Notes: generated by a model not told the origin, from the letters alone. A stretch of 64,000 nt of DNA from CAIWHR01 sp963726765 (GCA_963726765.1 CAVSDH010000006.1:576319-640318); one strand, 5' to 3'. Counted from the first letter of the stretch, positions 36,098-45,603 are shown. Numbers and translations are program-made.

Positions 36098-37527
36098 TGC
36101 GTTGATCTCCAGAGATGCATGACGGCGTAGGCGCGCCAGGGGCGCCAGGATTCCGCCAGCGCAAGCGCGCGCGCCGGCTGCGCAACGCCGAGCACTTTGC
36201 GCACGACGAGGTCGCCTTCGAGAAAGGCATCGGGCCACCGCAGTGCGCGCATCGCGATGTAATGCGCGGTCCAGATCCCGATGCCTCGAATGCCGAGCAA
36301 CCGCTCGAGTGTCGCGTCGACGTCACCCTCCGGCTTCAGGGCGATTTCGCCGGCGACGACGCCTTCCGCAAGCGCAACGATCGTGCGCGCGCGGGCCAAC
36401 GGCATGCCAAGCCGCGCAAGCGCGGCGGGGTCCGCAGCGGCGATCCGGGTTGCGGCAGGGAACAGCCGGACGATTTCGCCCTGTCCACCGGACAGCGGCT
36501 CGCCGAATGCGGCAGCAATCCGCCCCAGCACCGTGCGCGCCCCCTTCACCGATATCTGCTGGCCGACCACGGCGCGCACCGCGAGCTCGAAACCGTCGAA
36601 CGTCCCCGGAACCCGGAGGCCCGGATGCGCGGCGGCAAGCTCGCCGAGCGCCGCCGCGACCACGGCAGGGTCACATGACAGGTCGAACGCATGCTTGACG
36701 CGCGACAAGACGGCGGGCACGGCACGGGCCAGCGAAGGCGATACCGCGATCGCGAGGGCCGGCTTTCGCGGCGCCCGGCGCACGTCGATGCGTCCAACGT
36801 AGCGCGCGCCGCGGTGCATGATCGCGACACTGCGCGCATACGATTTCCCGGTCACGTCCTCGACCCCTGCGATGGCACGCGCACGCAGGAAATCGAGCAT
36901 GGCGTCCCAATCGTAAGGCGGACGGAACGCGAGTTCGAATGCCAGCGTGGCGGGCAACGCGCCGGTTTCGGCATGCACGCGCAACCTGCCGGGCGCCATC
37001 CGGTACCGGGATCGGAACAGTGCATTGAAGCGTCGAACGCTCGCGAATCCGCTGGCAAGCGCGATCTCGGTCACCGGTAACGCAGTGTCGGTGAGCAGGC
37101 GTTTCGCGAGCAGCAGGCGCTGCGTCTGCGCATACTCGATCGGCGACACGCCGTACTCCGTTTCGAAGATGCGGCGCAAATGGCGGCTCGTGACGCCCAC
37201 GCGGGCGGCGAGATGCTCGATGCCGCCGTCATCCAGTGCGCCGTCCTCGATCAGGCTCACGGCGCCGCGCGCAAGCTGTTCCGAAGCGTCGACGCTCGCG
37301 TGTCCCGGGGCAAGCTCCGGGCGACAGCGCAGGCAGGGCCGGTAGCCCGCGACTTCCGCCGCCGCCGCGCTCGGGAAAAACGTGCAGTTTTCGCGGCGCG
37401 GCATCCGCACGGTGCAGACGGGGCGGCAATAGATGCGCGTCGACGACACGCCGACGAAGAAGCGACCGTCAAAGCGGGTGTCATGCGCAGTCAGCGCGCG
37501 GTAGCAGGCGTCGGGATCGAGCGGCAT
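36094..37527 (-). CDS. Ada-AlkA fusion: methyl-sensing regulator with DNA-3-methyladenine glycosylase
   Basis: Multidomain protein of 477 aa. Residues 8-75 form the Ada zinc/methyl-acceptor domain with Cys34, Cys38, Cys65 and Cys68 in the C-x3-C...C-x-x-C pattern. Residues about 85-185 are an AraC-type HTH (GVTSRHLRRIFETEYGVSPI). Residues about 195-300 are an AlkA N-terminal domain (FRPPYDWDAMLDFLRARAIA). Residues 310-470 are a HhH-GPD glycosylase domain with VVGQQISVKGARTVLGRI and LLGIRGIGIWTAHYIAMRAL, followed by a conserved Asp in LRWPDAFLEGDLVV. The start at 37527 is chosen at the domain edge; the longer frame to 37764 has no support. It likely senses methylphosphotriesters and activates its own operon. 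Confidence 0.92.
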   Translation of the reverse strand: MPLDPDACYRALTAHDTRFDGRFFVGVSSTRIYCRPVCTVRMPRRENCTFFPSAAAAEVAGYRPCLRCRPELAPGHASVDASEQLARGAVSLIEDGALDDGGIEHLAARVGVTSRHLRRIFETEYGVSPIEYAQTQRLLLAKRLLTDTALPVTEIALASGFASVRRFNALFRSRYRMAPGRLRVHAETGALPATLAFELAFRPPYDWDAMLDFLRARAIAGVEDVTGKSYARSVAIMHRGARYVGRIDVRRAPRKPALAIAVSPSLARAVPAVLSRVKHAFDLSCDPAVVAAALGELAAAHPGLRVPGTFDGFELAVRAVVGQQISVKGARTVLGRIAAAFGEPLSGGQGEIVRLFPAATRIAAADPAALARLGMPLARARTIVALAEGVVAGEIALKPEGDVDATLERLLGIRGIGIWTAHYIAMRALRWPDAFLEGDLVVRKVLGVAQPARALALAESWRPWRAYAVMHLWRSTQ

Positions 37528-37860
37528 GGGCGGATTATGCACGCCCCGACTGCACCGGACTCGCCGTTTTCGGACATCATTTCCGACGGCGCCGGGGCTG
37601 GCGCAGGCATGTGGCCGCATGTCCTCCCTCGTCGTCACTGCCTGCCACGGCGGACGGAAAACGCGCAGCGGATCATCGCCCGCAGAATCGACCCGCTCAC
37701 GGATTCCCTTTGCGCGCAATGGGGCTCCGTCATCGCGGGAACCGGTCGGCGGTCCGGCGGTCAATCCTTCCAGGTCCGTGGCATTATCACGCCGGAATCA
37801 GGATGTTGCGGTGGAATCCCCGCGTTGCTCCAGGTCCACGTCGGACGGCAGGGCCGAACC
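37528..37860. other. divergent intergenic region, ada/alkA and otsA
   Basis: 333 bp between two divergent operons. It should hold both promoters, but I see no clear -10/-35 pair and no inverted repeat. Long spurious open frames cross it in several frames. Confidence 0.5.
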
Positions 37861-40083
37861 ATGCGACTTTCGCTTCGTTTCATCGTTCCGCTGCTGGTCG
37901 CGATCGCCGCGTTCGCCTACGCGGCGGTCCCGCTTGCGGACGCGCTGATTGAACGTTGGTTCGTCCGTGATCTCGACGCACGTTCGAAGCTCATCGCCGC
38001 GACGGTGCAGGATTCCGTTACGCGCCTCATTGTGACCGGCTCCGATGCGCGCATTACCCAGTACTTCAACCGCATGCTGCAGGATGAGCGACTCTACGCC
38101 CTTGGCCTGTGTCTCGCCGGGCGAAAGCAGCCCATTGCCACGGCGCTCTTCCCTCGGACGCTCGATTGTGCGGCGATCGAAGCTGACGACGGCGCGCGGC
38201 GCGTGATCCGATGGGGAAAGGGGCTTCTGCACGTCGCGATTCACCGTGTCGACGGCGACGATGGAGGTCGCGGCTGGCTCGCGCTCGTGCACGACATGAC
38301 GTTCATCGAGCGTCGCAACGAAGAGACCCGCCGGTACTTGTTCTATTTCTTCATTGCGCTCGGCGCCTCGATCGCGCTCATCACCGTGGTCATCGCGCAG
38401 ATTTCCTGGCGAGGCTGGGTGCGCGGCCTGCGTGCGCTCCTCCGCGGCGAAGGCCTGCTGCGTCCGTCTTCGGGCGTCACGGCGCCGGAACTGCGTCCGA
38501 TTGCCCGCGATTTGAGGGAACTGATCCGCGACCTCGAGCGGCAGTACCGGCCGCTCGACGGCAGCCAGCGAATCTGGGACCAGCAGGCGCTGCGCGCGAC
38601 GCTTCGCAGTGAGCTCCACGGCAACGACGTGATCGCAGTGTCCAATCGCGAGCCCTATATCCACGTACGCGTGATCGACGGCGTGCAGATACGGCGTCCG
38701 GCCAGCGGACTGGTGACCGCGCTGGAACCCGTGATGCGCGCGTGCTCCGGCACGTGGATCGCGCACGGCGGCGGATCGGCCGACCGCGAGACCGTTGACC
38801 GCCACGACCGGATCGCCGTGCCGCCCGGGCATCCCCTTTACCAGGTGCGCCGGATCTGGCTCAGCAAGGAGGAGGAGGACGGCTACTACTCGGGCTTCGC
38901 CAACGAGGGGCTTTGGCCGCTTTGTCACATCGCCCACGTGCGCCCGACCTTCCGCGCCAACGATTTCGAGCAGTACCGGCGCGTCAACCAGAAATTTGCC
39001 GATGCGGTCGTGGCCGAGGCGAAGACTCCGGATCCCGTCGTCCTGGTCCAGGACTACCATTTCGCGCTGCTGCCGCGGATGATCCACGACCGCCTTCCCG
39101 AGGCGACGATCATCGCGTTCTGGCACATTCCGTGGCCGAATCCCGAGGCTTTCGCGATCTGCCCGTGGCGTGCGGAACTACTCGACGGGCTTCTCGGCAG
39201 CAGCATCCTCGGTTTCCACACGCAGTTCCACTGCAACAACTTCCTCGACACCGTCGACCGCATGCTCGAGGCGCGCGTCGACCGTGATTCCTTCACCATC
39301 TCGTTCCGCGGCGAATCGACGGCGGTGCATCGCTACCCGATCTCGATCGAATGGCCGCCCGCCCCGCTCGCGAGCGTGAAGGCGGTCCCTGAAGCGCGGC
39401 GCGCGGTTCGCGAACGTATCGGGCTGCCGGCATCGCATCGCGTGGGCATCGGCATCGACCGGCTCGATTACACGAAGGGTATCCTCGAGCGTCTCAACGC
39501 GGTCGCGCTGCTGCTCGAGCTGGAGCCCCGGTGGGTCGGGCGATTCACGTTCGTGCAGATCGCGGCGCCGTCGCGCGACGCGATCGAAGACTATCGCGAT
39601 TACGCGACGCGCGTGCGCGCTCTCGCCGACGAGATCAACCTCCGTCACGCGAGCGCGAAATACCCACCGGTGGTCCTCATCAACGAGCATCAGGAGCCGG
39701 AAGTGGTCTATGAGTATCACCGCGCCGCCGACCTGTGCTTCGTGTCGAGCCTCCATGACGGCATGAATCTGGTCGCGAAGGAATACATCGCCGCGCACGA
39801 CGACGAGCAGGGTGTGCTCATACTGTCCCAGTTTGCCGGCGCGGCGCGTGAGCTTTCGGAGGCGCTGGTCGTCAATCCCTACGATGCCGAGCAATGCGCA
39901 GCGGCACTCGTTACCGCGCTCACAATGACGGAGACCGAGCAGCGCGACCGGATGCGCATCATGCGCGGCGTGGTGCGCGAGTTCAACGTCTACCGCTGGG
40001 CCGGACGAATGCTGCTCGACGCCGCCGTCATGCGCCAGCGCGGTCGGTTCCGGGCGACCGACACGGTGCTCGGAAATGACTGA
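37861..40083 (+). CDS. otsA: membrane-anchored trehalose-6-phosphate synthase
   Basis: GT20 glucosyltransferase making trehalose-6-phosphate from UDP-glucose and glucose-6-phosphate, fused to an N-terminal membrane module. Residues 5-25 are one transmembrane helix, 30-155 an extracytoplasmic sensor-like segment and 160-185 a second helix (YLFYFFIALGASIALITVVI). After a linker, the GT20 catalytic domain runs from about 255 to 730 with VSNREPYIH, VQDYHFALLP, GIDRLDYTKGILERL and ASLHDGMN-like (VSSLHDGMNLVAKEYIA) motifs. Total 740 aa versus about 470 for plain OtsA. The ATG at 37861 is chosen because the sensor helix starts there; the frame is open far upstream. It overlaps otsB by 8 nt. Confidence 0.9.
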   Translation: MRLSLRFIVPLLVAIAAFAYAAVPLADALIERWFVRDLDARSKLIAATVQDSVTRLIVTGSDARITQYFNRMLQDERLYALGLCLAGRKQPIATALFPRTLDCAAIEADDGARRVIRWGKGLLHVAIHRVDGDDGGRGWLALVHDMTFIERRNEETRRYLFYFFIALGASIALITVVIAQISWRGWVRGLRALLRGEGLLRPSSGVTAPELRPIARDLRELIRDLERQYRPLDGSQRIWDQQALRATLRSELHGNDVIAVSNREPYIHVRVIDGVQIRRPASGLVTALEPVMRACSGTWIAHGGGSADRETVDRHDRIAVPPGHPLYQVRRIWLSKEEEDGYYSGFANEGLWPLCHIAHVRPTFRANDFEQYRRVNQKFADAVVAEAKTPDPVVLVQDYHFALLPRMIHDRLPEATIIAFWHIPWPNPEAFAICPWRAELLDGLLGSSILGFHTQFHCNNFLDTVDRMLEARVDRDSFTISFRGESTAVHRYPISIEWPPAPLASVKAVPEARRAVRERIGLPASHRVGIGIDRLDYTKGILERLNAVALLLELEPRWVGRFTFVQIAAPSRDAIEDYRDYATRVRALADEINLRHASAKYPPVVLINEHQEPEVVYEYHRAADLCFVSSLHDGMNLVAKEYIAAHDDEQGVLILSQFAGAARELSEALVVNPYDAEQCAAALVTALTMTETEQRDRMRIMRGVVREFNVYRWAGRMLLDAAVMRQRGRFRATDTVLGND

Positions 40084-40873
40084 ATTTGTGCAGGCGCACG
40101 ATGCGCGGCGCCGCGCGCGACGCCAAATCCCGCCACCTCCGCTCGACCGCGGCGCAGCCCTTTTCCTCGACATCGACGGCACGCTTCTCGATCTTGCGCC
40201 GACACCTGACCTGGCTCGCGACGATGGGGTCATTGCGGCTTGCCTTCCCGCGCTCGCCCGGGAGCTCGGTGGCGCCGTGGCGCTCGTAACGGGTCGCACG
40301 ATCGCCGACGCAGACCGGCTGCTTCCGGGGCTCGCGCTTGCCATCGCCGGGCAGCACGGGGCGGAACGAAGGAGCGCCGATGGTTCGATCCATCGGCATC
40401 GCCTGCCGGTGCCCGGACTCTCCCGGTTGCGGCGTGAGCTCAAGCTTTTCGTCGCGCGACACGACGGTGTGCTCTTCGAGGACAAGGGTGCCACGCTCGC
40501 GCTCCATTATCGGCAGGCGCCGAGCCTCGCGTCGCACGTGCATCGCAAGTTGCGTGCACAGTTGGCGATCGGAACGCGTGGCAGGGCATGGCGTCTGCAA
40601 GCGGGCAAAGGTATCGTCGAAGTGCGGCCCGACGGCCATGACAAGGGCACCGCCATCACCGAATTCATGTCGGAGTTGCCGTTCCGCGAACGGAGGCCGG
40701 TGTTCCTCGGCGACGACCGCACCGACGAGTACGGATTCGCAGCGGTTGCCCGCATGGGCGGATGGGCGGTCAAGGTCGGCCCGGGACCCACGCAGGCGCG
40801 TTATCGCCTGCCCGATGTCGCCGCGGTGCGCCGCTGGCTCACCGGCCCGTTTCCGGGCCTCGCCGATAGCTGA
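40076..40873 (+). CDS. otsB: trehalose-6-phosphate phosphatase
   Basis: HAD-family phosphatase of 265 aa. Motif I is FLDIDGTLLDLAPTPD near residue 30 with nucleophile Asp and acid Asp. VTGRTIADADRLLPG lies near 72, IAGQHGAERRSADG near 95 and the Mg-binding FLGDDRTDEYGFAAV near 212. Overlaps otsA by 8 nt and the GH15 gene by 1 nt (TGATG). Cytoplasmic; releases trehalose as compatible solute. Confidence 0.95.
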   Translation: MTEFVQAHDARRRARRQIPPPPLDRGAALFLDIDGTLLDLAPTPDLARDDGVIAACLPALARELGGAVALVTGRTIADADRLLPGLALAIAGQHGAERRSADGSIHRHRLPVPGLSRLRRELKLFVARHDGVLFEDKGATLALHYRQAPSLASHVHRKLRAQLAIGTRGRAWRLQAGKGIVEVRPDGHDKGTAITEFMSELPFRERRPVFLGDDRTDEYGFAAVARMGGWAVKVGPGPTQARYRLPDVAAVRRWLTGPFPGLADS

Positions 40874-42660
40874 TGCGCTCTCTGGATCTGGCCCTCATCG
40901 GCAACGGCCGCATTGCGCTGCTGGTCGATGGCGATGCGACGATCGTGTGGGGTTGCTTTCCCGGGTTTGACGGCGACGCCACGTTCTGCGCGCTGCTCGA
41001 CGAGGCGCCCGCCAACGAGGCCCGCGGCATCTTCGCCATCGAGCTTGTCGGCAGCGTCCGGGCGGAGCAGGAATACGTGAAGAACACGGCGGTCATTGTC
41101 ACCCGGCTCTTCGACGACCAGGGTGGCACCGTCGAGGTCACGGACTGCGTGCCGAGATTCGCACAGCACGGCCGCATGTTCCATCCCATGGCGCTCGTGC
41201 GCCGCGTGCGAAGGGTAGCCGGCAGCCCGCGCGTCGTCATCCGCCTTCGCCCGGCGGGCAACTATGGCGCGACGAGACCGGAAGTGACCGTCGGCAGCAG
41301 TCACCTTCGGTACGTCGCGCCCGCCGTCACGCTTCGTCTCACCACCGACGCGTCGCTGACCGCCGTGATGGAGGAGCGTGCGTTCTTCCTCGACGAGGAA
41401 ATCACGCTGCTGCTCGGTCCGGACGAGACGGTGACCGGCGCGGTCGGCGAGACCGGGCGCCGATTCATCGAGCAGACGATTGGATACTGGCGTGACTGGG
41501 TCCGTCGGCTCGCGATACCGTTCGAGTGGCAGCAGGCGGTGCTGCGCGCGGCGATCACGCTGCGGCAGAACGCGTTCGACGACACGGGCGCAATCGTCGC
41601 CGCCATGACCACATCGATTCCCGAGTCGCCTCGCTCCGGCCGCAACTGGGACTATCGCTACTGCTGGCTGCGCGACGGCTATTTCGTCGTCGACGCGCTC
41701 AACCGCCTCGGCGCGACCGAGATGATGGAGGGCTACCTGCGCTACATCGTCAACATCGCGGCGGGAGTCGGAGAGGGCCCGTTGCAGCCGGTCTACCGGA
41801 TCAGCGGCGACGCTGCGCTGGCCGAGTACGTCGTCGACTCGCTTCCCGGTTACCGCGGCATGGGACCGGTGCGTGTTGGCAACGACGCGGGGCGGCAGGT
41901 GCAGCACGACGTCTACGGCTCCGCCACGCTGGCCGCGACGCACGTGTTCTTCGACGAGCGGCTCGCCCACCGCGGCGACTCCGCGCTGTTCGAACGGCTC
42001 GAGGTGCTCGGCCGCCGCGCGATCGAAACGTTCGACCGCCCGGATGCGGGTCTGTGGGAGCGGCGCGGCAGCGCGCGCGTGCACACGTTCTCGAGCGTGA
42101 TGTGCTGGGCGGCGTGCGATCGGCTCGCACGCATCGCGACGCAAGTCGGGCGTCCGAATCGAGCCGACGCGTGGCGCGCCGATGCCGCGCGGATCGCCCG
42201 CTTCGTCGACCAGCGCTGCTACAACGCTCAGCGCGGGACCTTCGTCGCCGACGCCGGTGGCACCACGTTGGATGCGAGCGCGCTCCTGCTGGCCGAGCTC
42301 GGGTTCGTGGCGCCCGACGACCCACGCTTCGTCGGTACCGTGCACGCGATCGAGCGAGAGCTGAAACGGGGCGACTTCATCTTCCGCTACGTCGAGGAAG
42401 ACGACTTCGGCGCACCCGAGCACGCGTTCGTGGTCTGCTCGTTCTGGTATGTGAACGCGCTGGCGAGAATCGGGCGCCGCGACGAGGCGCGCGCGCTGTT
42501 CGAGCGCCTGCTCGCCTGCCGCACGCGCCACGGCCTTTTCTCGGAGCATCTCGACACGGCGACCGGCGAGCCGTGGGGGAATTTCGTGCAGACCTACAGC
42601 ATGGTGGGGCTGATAACTTCCGCAATCCGGTTGTCGCTGCCTTGGGATCGGGCATTCTGA
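40873..42660 (+). CDS. GH15 glycoside hydrolase (glucoamylase/trehalase-like)
   Basis: 595-aa protein of glycoside hydrolase family 15. The N-terminal beta-sandwich covers about residues 1-210 (LIGNGRIALLVDGDATIVWG is a family start). The (alpha/alpha)6 barrel follows with RNWDYRYCWLRDGYFVVDAL near residue 257, a catalytic-acid region APEHAFVVCSFWYVNALARI near 515 and GLFSEHLDTATGEPWGNFVQ near 555 carrying the putative second Glu. Many bacterial relatives encoded beside otsBA have trehalase or maltooligosaccharide activity; which one applies here is not visible. Translationally coupled to otsB. Confidence 0.85.
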   Translation: MRSLDLALIGNGRIALLVDGDATIVWGCFPGFDGDATFCALLDEAPANEARGIFAIELVGSVRAEQEYVKNTAVIVTRLFDDQGGTVEVTDCVPRFAQHGRMFHPMALVRRVRRVAGSPRVVIRLRPAGNYGATRPEVTVGSSHLRYVAPAVTLRLTTDASLTAVMEERAFFLDEEITLLLGPDETVTGAVGETGRRFIEQTIGYWRDWVRRLAIPFEWQQAVLRAAITLRQNAFDDTGAIVAAMTTSIPESPRSGRNWDYRYCWLRDGYFVVDALNRLGATEMMEGYLRYIVNIAAGVGEGPLQPVYRISGDAALAEYVVDSLPGYRGMGPVRVGNDAGRQVQHDVYGSATLAATHVFFDERLAHRGDSALFERLEVLGRRAIETFDRPDAGLWERRGSARVHTFSSVMCWAACDRLARIATQVGRPNRADAWRADAARIARFVDQRCYNAQRGTFVADAGGTTLDASALLLAELGFVAPDDPRFVGTVHAIERELKRGDFIFRYVEEDDFGAPEHAFVVCSFWYVNALARIGRRDEARALFERLLACRTRHGLFSEHLDTATGEPWGNFVQTYSMVGLITSAIRLSLPWDRAF

Positions 42661-42678
42661 CGGTATCCTCGCCGGATC

Positions 42679-43644
42679 TCACGCGTGCGGCGCCTGCGAC
42701 TCCAGCGGCTCGACGTGGATCGTCACGTGGGCCTTTGCGAGGTGCTCGGTCAGCGCGGCTTCGATCCTGTCGCAGAGCGCATGCGATGCCGCGACGCTCA
42801 TCGTGCCCGGCACCAGAAGATGGAACTCGAGAAAGCGGCGTGCGCCGGCCTTGCGCGTGCGCAACGCGTGGAAACTCGCCGGCGCCGGCAACTCCCCGCG
42901 AATCAGCGCCTCGGCGCGCTTCACTTCGGCAGGCGGCAGCGCGGCATCCATCAGTCCATCTGCAGAGCGCCGCAGCAGGTTGACGCCGGTGAACACGATG
43001 TGCACGCCGACGGCAACCGCCATCAGCGGGTCGAGGATCGCCCATTGCGGCGCCAGCATCACGACGACGAGCCCGGAAAGGATCCCGACCGACGTCCAGA
43101 CGTCGGTCATCAGGTGTTTCGCATCGGCCTCGATCGTGATGCTGTCATGCTGCCGGGCCACCTTCAGCATCACGCGGGCCGTCGTGAAATTCGCGACGCC
43201 GGCCAGGAACGCGATCACGAGGCCCGGCCCGAGGTGCTCCAGTGGTTGCGGCTCGATCAGCCGGTGCGCCGCCGACCACACGATCGCGATCGCAGCGACG
43301 AGGATCAGCGCACCCTCGACGCCGCTCGCGAAGTACTCGGCCTTGTCATGGCCGTAAGCGTGCCGGTCGTCGGCGGGCTGTTCCGCCAGCGTGATCGCGC
43401 CGAGCGCGACCAGCCCCGCCGCAAGGTTGACGAACGACTCCAGGGCGTCCGACCAGAGGCTGACCGACCCCGTAAGGAAATACGCGCCGAACTTGAGCGC
43501 GATCGTGGCGATCGACGTCGCGATCGAGAGAAACGCCATCTTGCGCACGGCGTGCATTGGGTTCCGCGTTACGCCTTGGATGAGGTGCAATGATCGGACA
43601 ATGCGGGCGTCGCGTCGTTGCGCCGGATCAAGCGCTCCCGGCAT
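42679..43644 (-). CDS. cation diffusion facilitator family transporter
   Basis: Divalent-metal efflux protein of the CDF family, 321 aa from 43644, or 292 aa if the internal ATG at 43557 is used; the conserved region begins at the latter (MAFLSIATSIATIALKFGAY). It has about six transmembrane helices, the metal site SLWSDALESFVNLAAGLVAL (first HxxxD-like site replaced by D-x-x-x-S/N) and DAKHLMTDVWTSVGILSGLV with H-x-x-x-D. The C-terminal cytoplasmic domain is FLEFHLLVPGTMSVAASHAL. The first start would overlap the upstream DsbA-like gene by 17 nt. The metal is unknown. Confidence 0.9.
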   Translation of the reverse strand: MPGALDPAQRRDARIVRSLHLIQGVTRNPMHAVRKMAFLSIATSIATIALKFGAYFLTGSVSLWSDALESFVNLAAGLVALGAITLAEQPADDRHAYGHDKAEYFASGVEGALILVAAIAIVWSAAHRLIEPQPLEHLGPGLVIAFLAGVANFTTARVMLKVARQHDSITIEADAKHLMTDVWTSVGILSGLVVVMLAPQWAILDPLMAVAVGVHIVFTGVNLLRRSADGLMDAALPPAEVKRAEALIRGELPAPASFHALRTRKAGARRFLEFHLLVPGTMSVAASHALCDRIEAALTEHLAKAHVTIHVEPLESQAPHA

Positions 43645-44299
43645 TGACGGCTTGGGCGATCGCGTCGGCGAGAACGCGCGGCTCCTGCGCGCCCGATACG
43701 GCGAGGCGTTCGTTGAAGATCAGGAACGGCACGCCGCCGACTCCGATTTCCCGTGCCCGCTGTTCGGATGCCGCCACCGATGCGTCACCTTCGTCCGAAT
43801 CGAGCATCGCGCGCGCCGCGGCGGCATCCTCGCCGGCTTCGCCCGCAATTGCCGCCAGCACGGCACGGTCGCCAGGGTCACGCCCTTCGAGGAAGTACGC
43901 GGCGAACAGGCGCTCGACCACCGACCCGGCATCGCCGCGGGACTGCGCCCAGGCCACGAGCCGATGTGCGTCGCGTGTATTCGGCTGGCGGAGGATTCGA
44001 TCGAGCGCCAGCGTGATGCCGGCCGTTTGTCCGGCGGCGCGCACACGTTCGTAGATCTGTGCCGCGCGCAGGGCTCCTCCAAACTTCGCTTCCAGGTACG
44101 CGCGTCGATCCGCGCCGGCGCGCGGCAATTCGGGATTGAGCTCGAACGGATGCCAGCGAACGGAGGCGCGTAGTGCTGTGCCTTCCGCCGCAACGAGCGC
44201 AAGCGCCGCCTCGAGCCGGCGCTTCCCGATGAAGCACCACGGGCAGACGACGTCGGAAATGACGTCGATCGTCACTGGGACAGCGGCCGGTCCGGTCAT
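43628..44299 (-). CDS. DsbA-family thiol oxidoreductase (FrnE-like)
   Basis: Cytoplasmic-type DsbA family protein of 223 aa, without a signal peptide. The active site is C19-P-W-C22 in VISDVVCPWCFIGKRRLE. VRWHPFELNPELP follows, and the cis-Pro region is GVGGVPFLIFNERLAVSGAQ, which match FrnE/2-hydroxychromene-2-carboxylate isomerase-like proteins. The start at 44299 follows GGAGGT. Function beyond disulfide chemistry is not clear; FrnE is linked to oxidative stress. Confidence 0.9.
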   Translation of the reverse strand: MTGPAAVPVTIDVISDVVCPWCFIGKRRLEAALALVAAEGTALRASVRWHPFELNPELPRAGADRRAYLEAKFGGALRAAQIYERVRAAGQTAGITLALDRILRQPNTRDAHRLVAWAQSRGDAGSVVERLFAAYFLEGRDPGDRAVLAAIAGEAGEDAAAARAMLDSDEGDASVAASEQRAREIGVGGVPFLIFNERLAVSGAQEPRVLADAIAQAVNAGSA

Positions 44300-44408
44300 G
44301 CGCACCTCCAAATCTTCGATCGCATTATGCCCGCGCGGGACCGGCGCACGGCGGCATGGCGCGCGATAATCGAACTTGAAACGACGCAAGGCACGTATCC
44401 CGCCTCTC

Positions 44409-45557
44409 ATGACCGCGCGCTGGGACATCTTCTGCAAGGTCGTCGACAATTTCGGCGACGCCGGCGTGGCCTGGCGCCTCGCGCGCCAGCTCGCGCACGA
44501 GCATCTTCTGGACGTGCGCCTGTGGATCGACGACCCGCGCTCGCTCGTCCGGATGGCACCGGGAGTCGACGCGAATCTCGATCTTCAGCAGGTCGCCGGA
44601 ATCGAGATTCGTCGCTGGCCGGAAGCCTTTCCGCATGCGGTACCCGCCGAATTCGTCGTCGAGGCATTCGGTTGCCGAATACCGGACAGCTATGCGGGCG
44701 CGATGGCAACGATGTCGCCTGCGCCCGTCTGGTTCGTGCTCGAATACCTGACCGCCGAAGCCTGGGTCGATCGCTCGCACGGCTTGCCCTCCCCGCATCC
44801 GCAGCTGCCGCTGACGCGACGGTTCTGGTTTCCCGGTTTCACGCGGGCCAGCGGAAGCCTCCTTCGCGAGCGGTCCCTCGTCGACGCGAGGGACCTGTTC
44901 CAGCGCGATCAAGGGACGCGCGCGGAATTCTGGGCGTCGCTCTCGATGGCGCCCCCCGCGGCGCTCGACCTTCGTGTATCGCTGTTCTGCTATCCCGATG
45001 CCGCCGTGCGGGAGCTTTTCGACACATGGGCCGATGGCGACCTGCGGGTGACGTGCATCGTCCCCGACGGCGTCGCGGCAGGCGCCATCGACCACTGGAC
45101 CGGCGGCAACGTGCCCCATGCCGGGCATCCCGTGTCGCGCGGCTCCTTGACTCTGCAGGCGATTCCGTTCCTGTCGCAGGAATCCTACGACAGGCTGCTG
45201 TGGGCCTGCGACGTCAATTTCGTGCGCGGCGAGGACTCTTTCGTGCGCGCGCAATGGGCGAAGCGCCCGTTCGTGTGGAACGTCTACCCGCAGGCCGAGG
45301 ACGCGCACCACCGGAAGCTCGACGCCTTTCTCGACCGCTACGGGGCTGCGCTCGACCCGCAAACCGCAGCGGCAGTAAATCAGCTCTTCCACGCGTGGAA
45401 TGGCGCCGGACGTCGCGAGGACATCGGCGACGCCTGGCGGAGCTACATCGCCGCCCGTGACACGCTGGAAACGCACGGAAGCGCGTGGGCGGCGCGGCTT
45501 GCCGCGTTGCCCGACCTTGCGACCGGGCTGGTCAAGGCAGCCGCAGATCGGGTATAA
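44409..45557 (+). CDS. earP: EF-P arginine rhamnosyltransferase EarP
   Basis: Glycosyltransferase of 382 aa that adds rhamnose from dTDP-rhamnose to Arg32 of EF-P. The N-terminal WDIFCKVVDNFGDAGVAWRL is diagnostic, with FGD catalytic region. WFVLEYLTAEAWVDRSHGLP near residue 112 and a C-terminal nucleotide-sugar site (NFVRGEDSFVRAQWAKRPFV) complete the family pattern. The start at 44409 was chosen at the conserved N-terminus; ATG 44376 would add 11 residues. The efp gene follows 46 bp downstream and the efp promoter overlaps the earP stop. The pair is a recognised unit in betaproteobacteria and Pseudomonas. Confidence 0.96.
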   Translation: MTARWDIFCKVVDNFGDAGVAWRLARQLAHEHLLDVRLWIDDPRSLVRMAPGVDANLDLQQVAGIEIRRWPEAFPHAVPAEFVVEAFGCRIPDSYAGAMATMSPAPVWFVLEYLTAEAWVDRSHGLPSPHPQLPLTRRFWFPGFTRASGSLLRERSLVDARDLFQRDQGTRAEFWASLSMAPPAALDLRVSLFCYPDAAVRELFDTWADGDLRVTCIVPDGVAAGAIDHWTGGNVPHAGHPVSRGSLTLQAIPFLSQESYDRLLWACDVNFVRGEDSFVRAQWAKRPFVWNVYPQAEDAHHRKLDAFLDRYGAALDPQTAAAVNQLFHAWNGAGRREDIGDAWRSYIAARDTLETHGSAWAARLAALPDLATGLVKAAADRV

Positions 45558-45558
45558 T
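45529..45558 (+). promoter_or_regulatory. candidate promoter of efp
   Basis: A consensus TATAAT at 45553-45558 overlaps the earP stop codon; a weak TGGTCA -35 (45529-45534) lies 18 nt upstream. This would let efp be transcribed independently of earP. Confidence 0.55.
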
Positions 45559-45603
45559 TGAAGGCTTTCCAAATCAAACCCTTACGCAATTTCAGGTGCC
45601 GCA

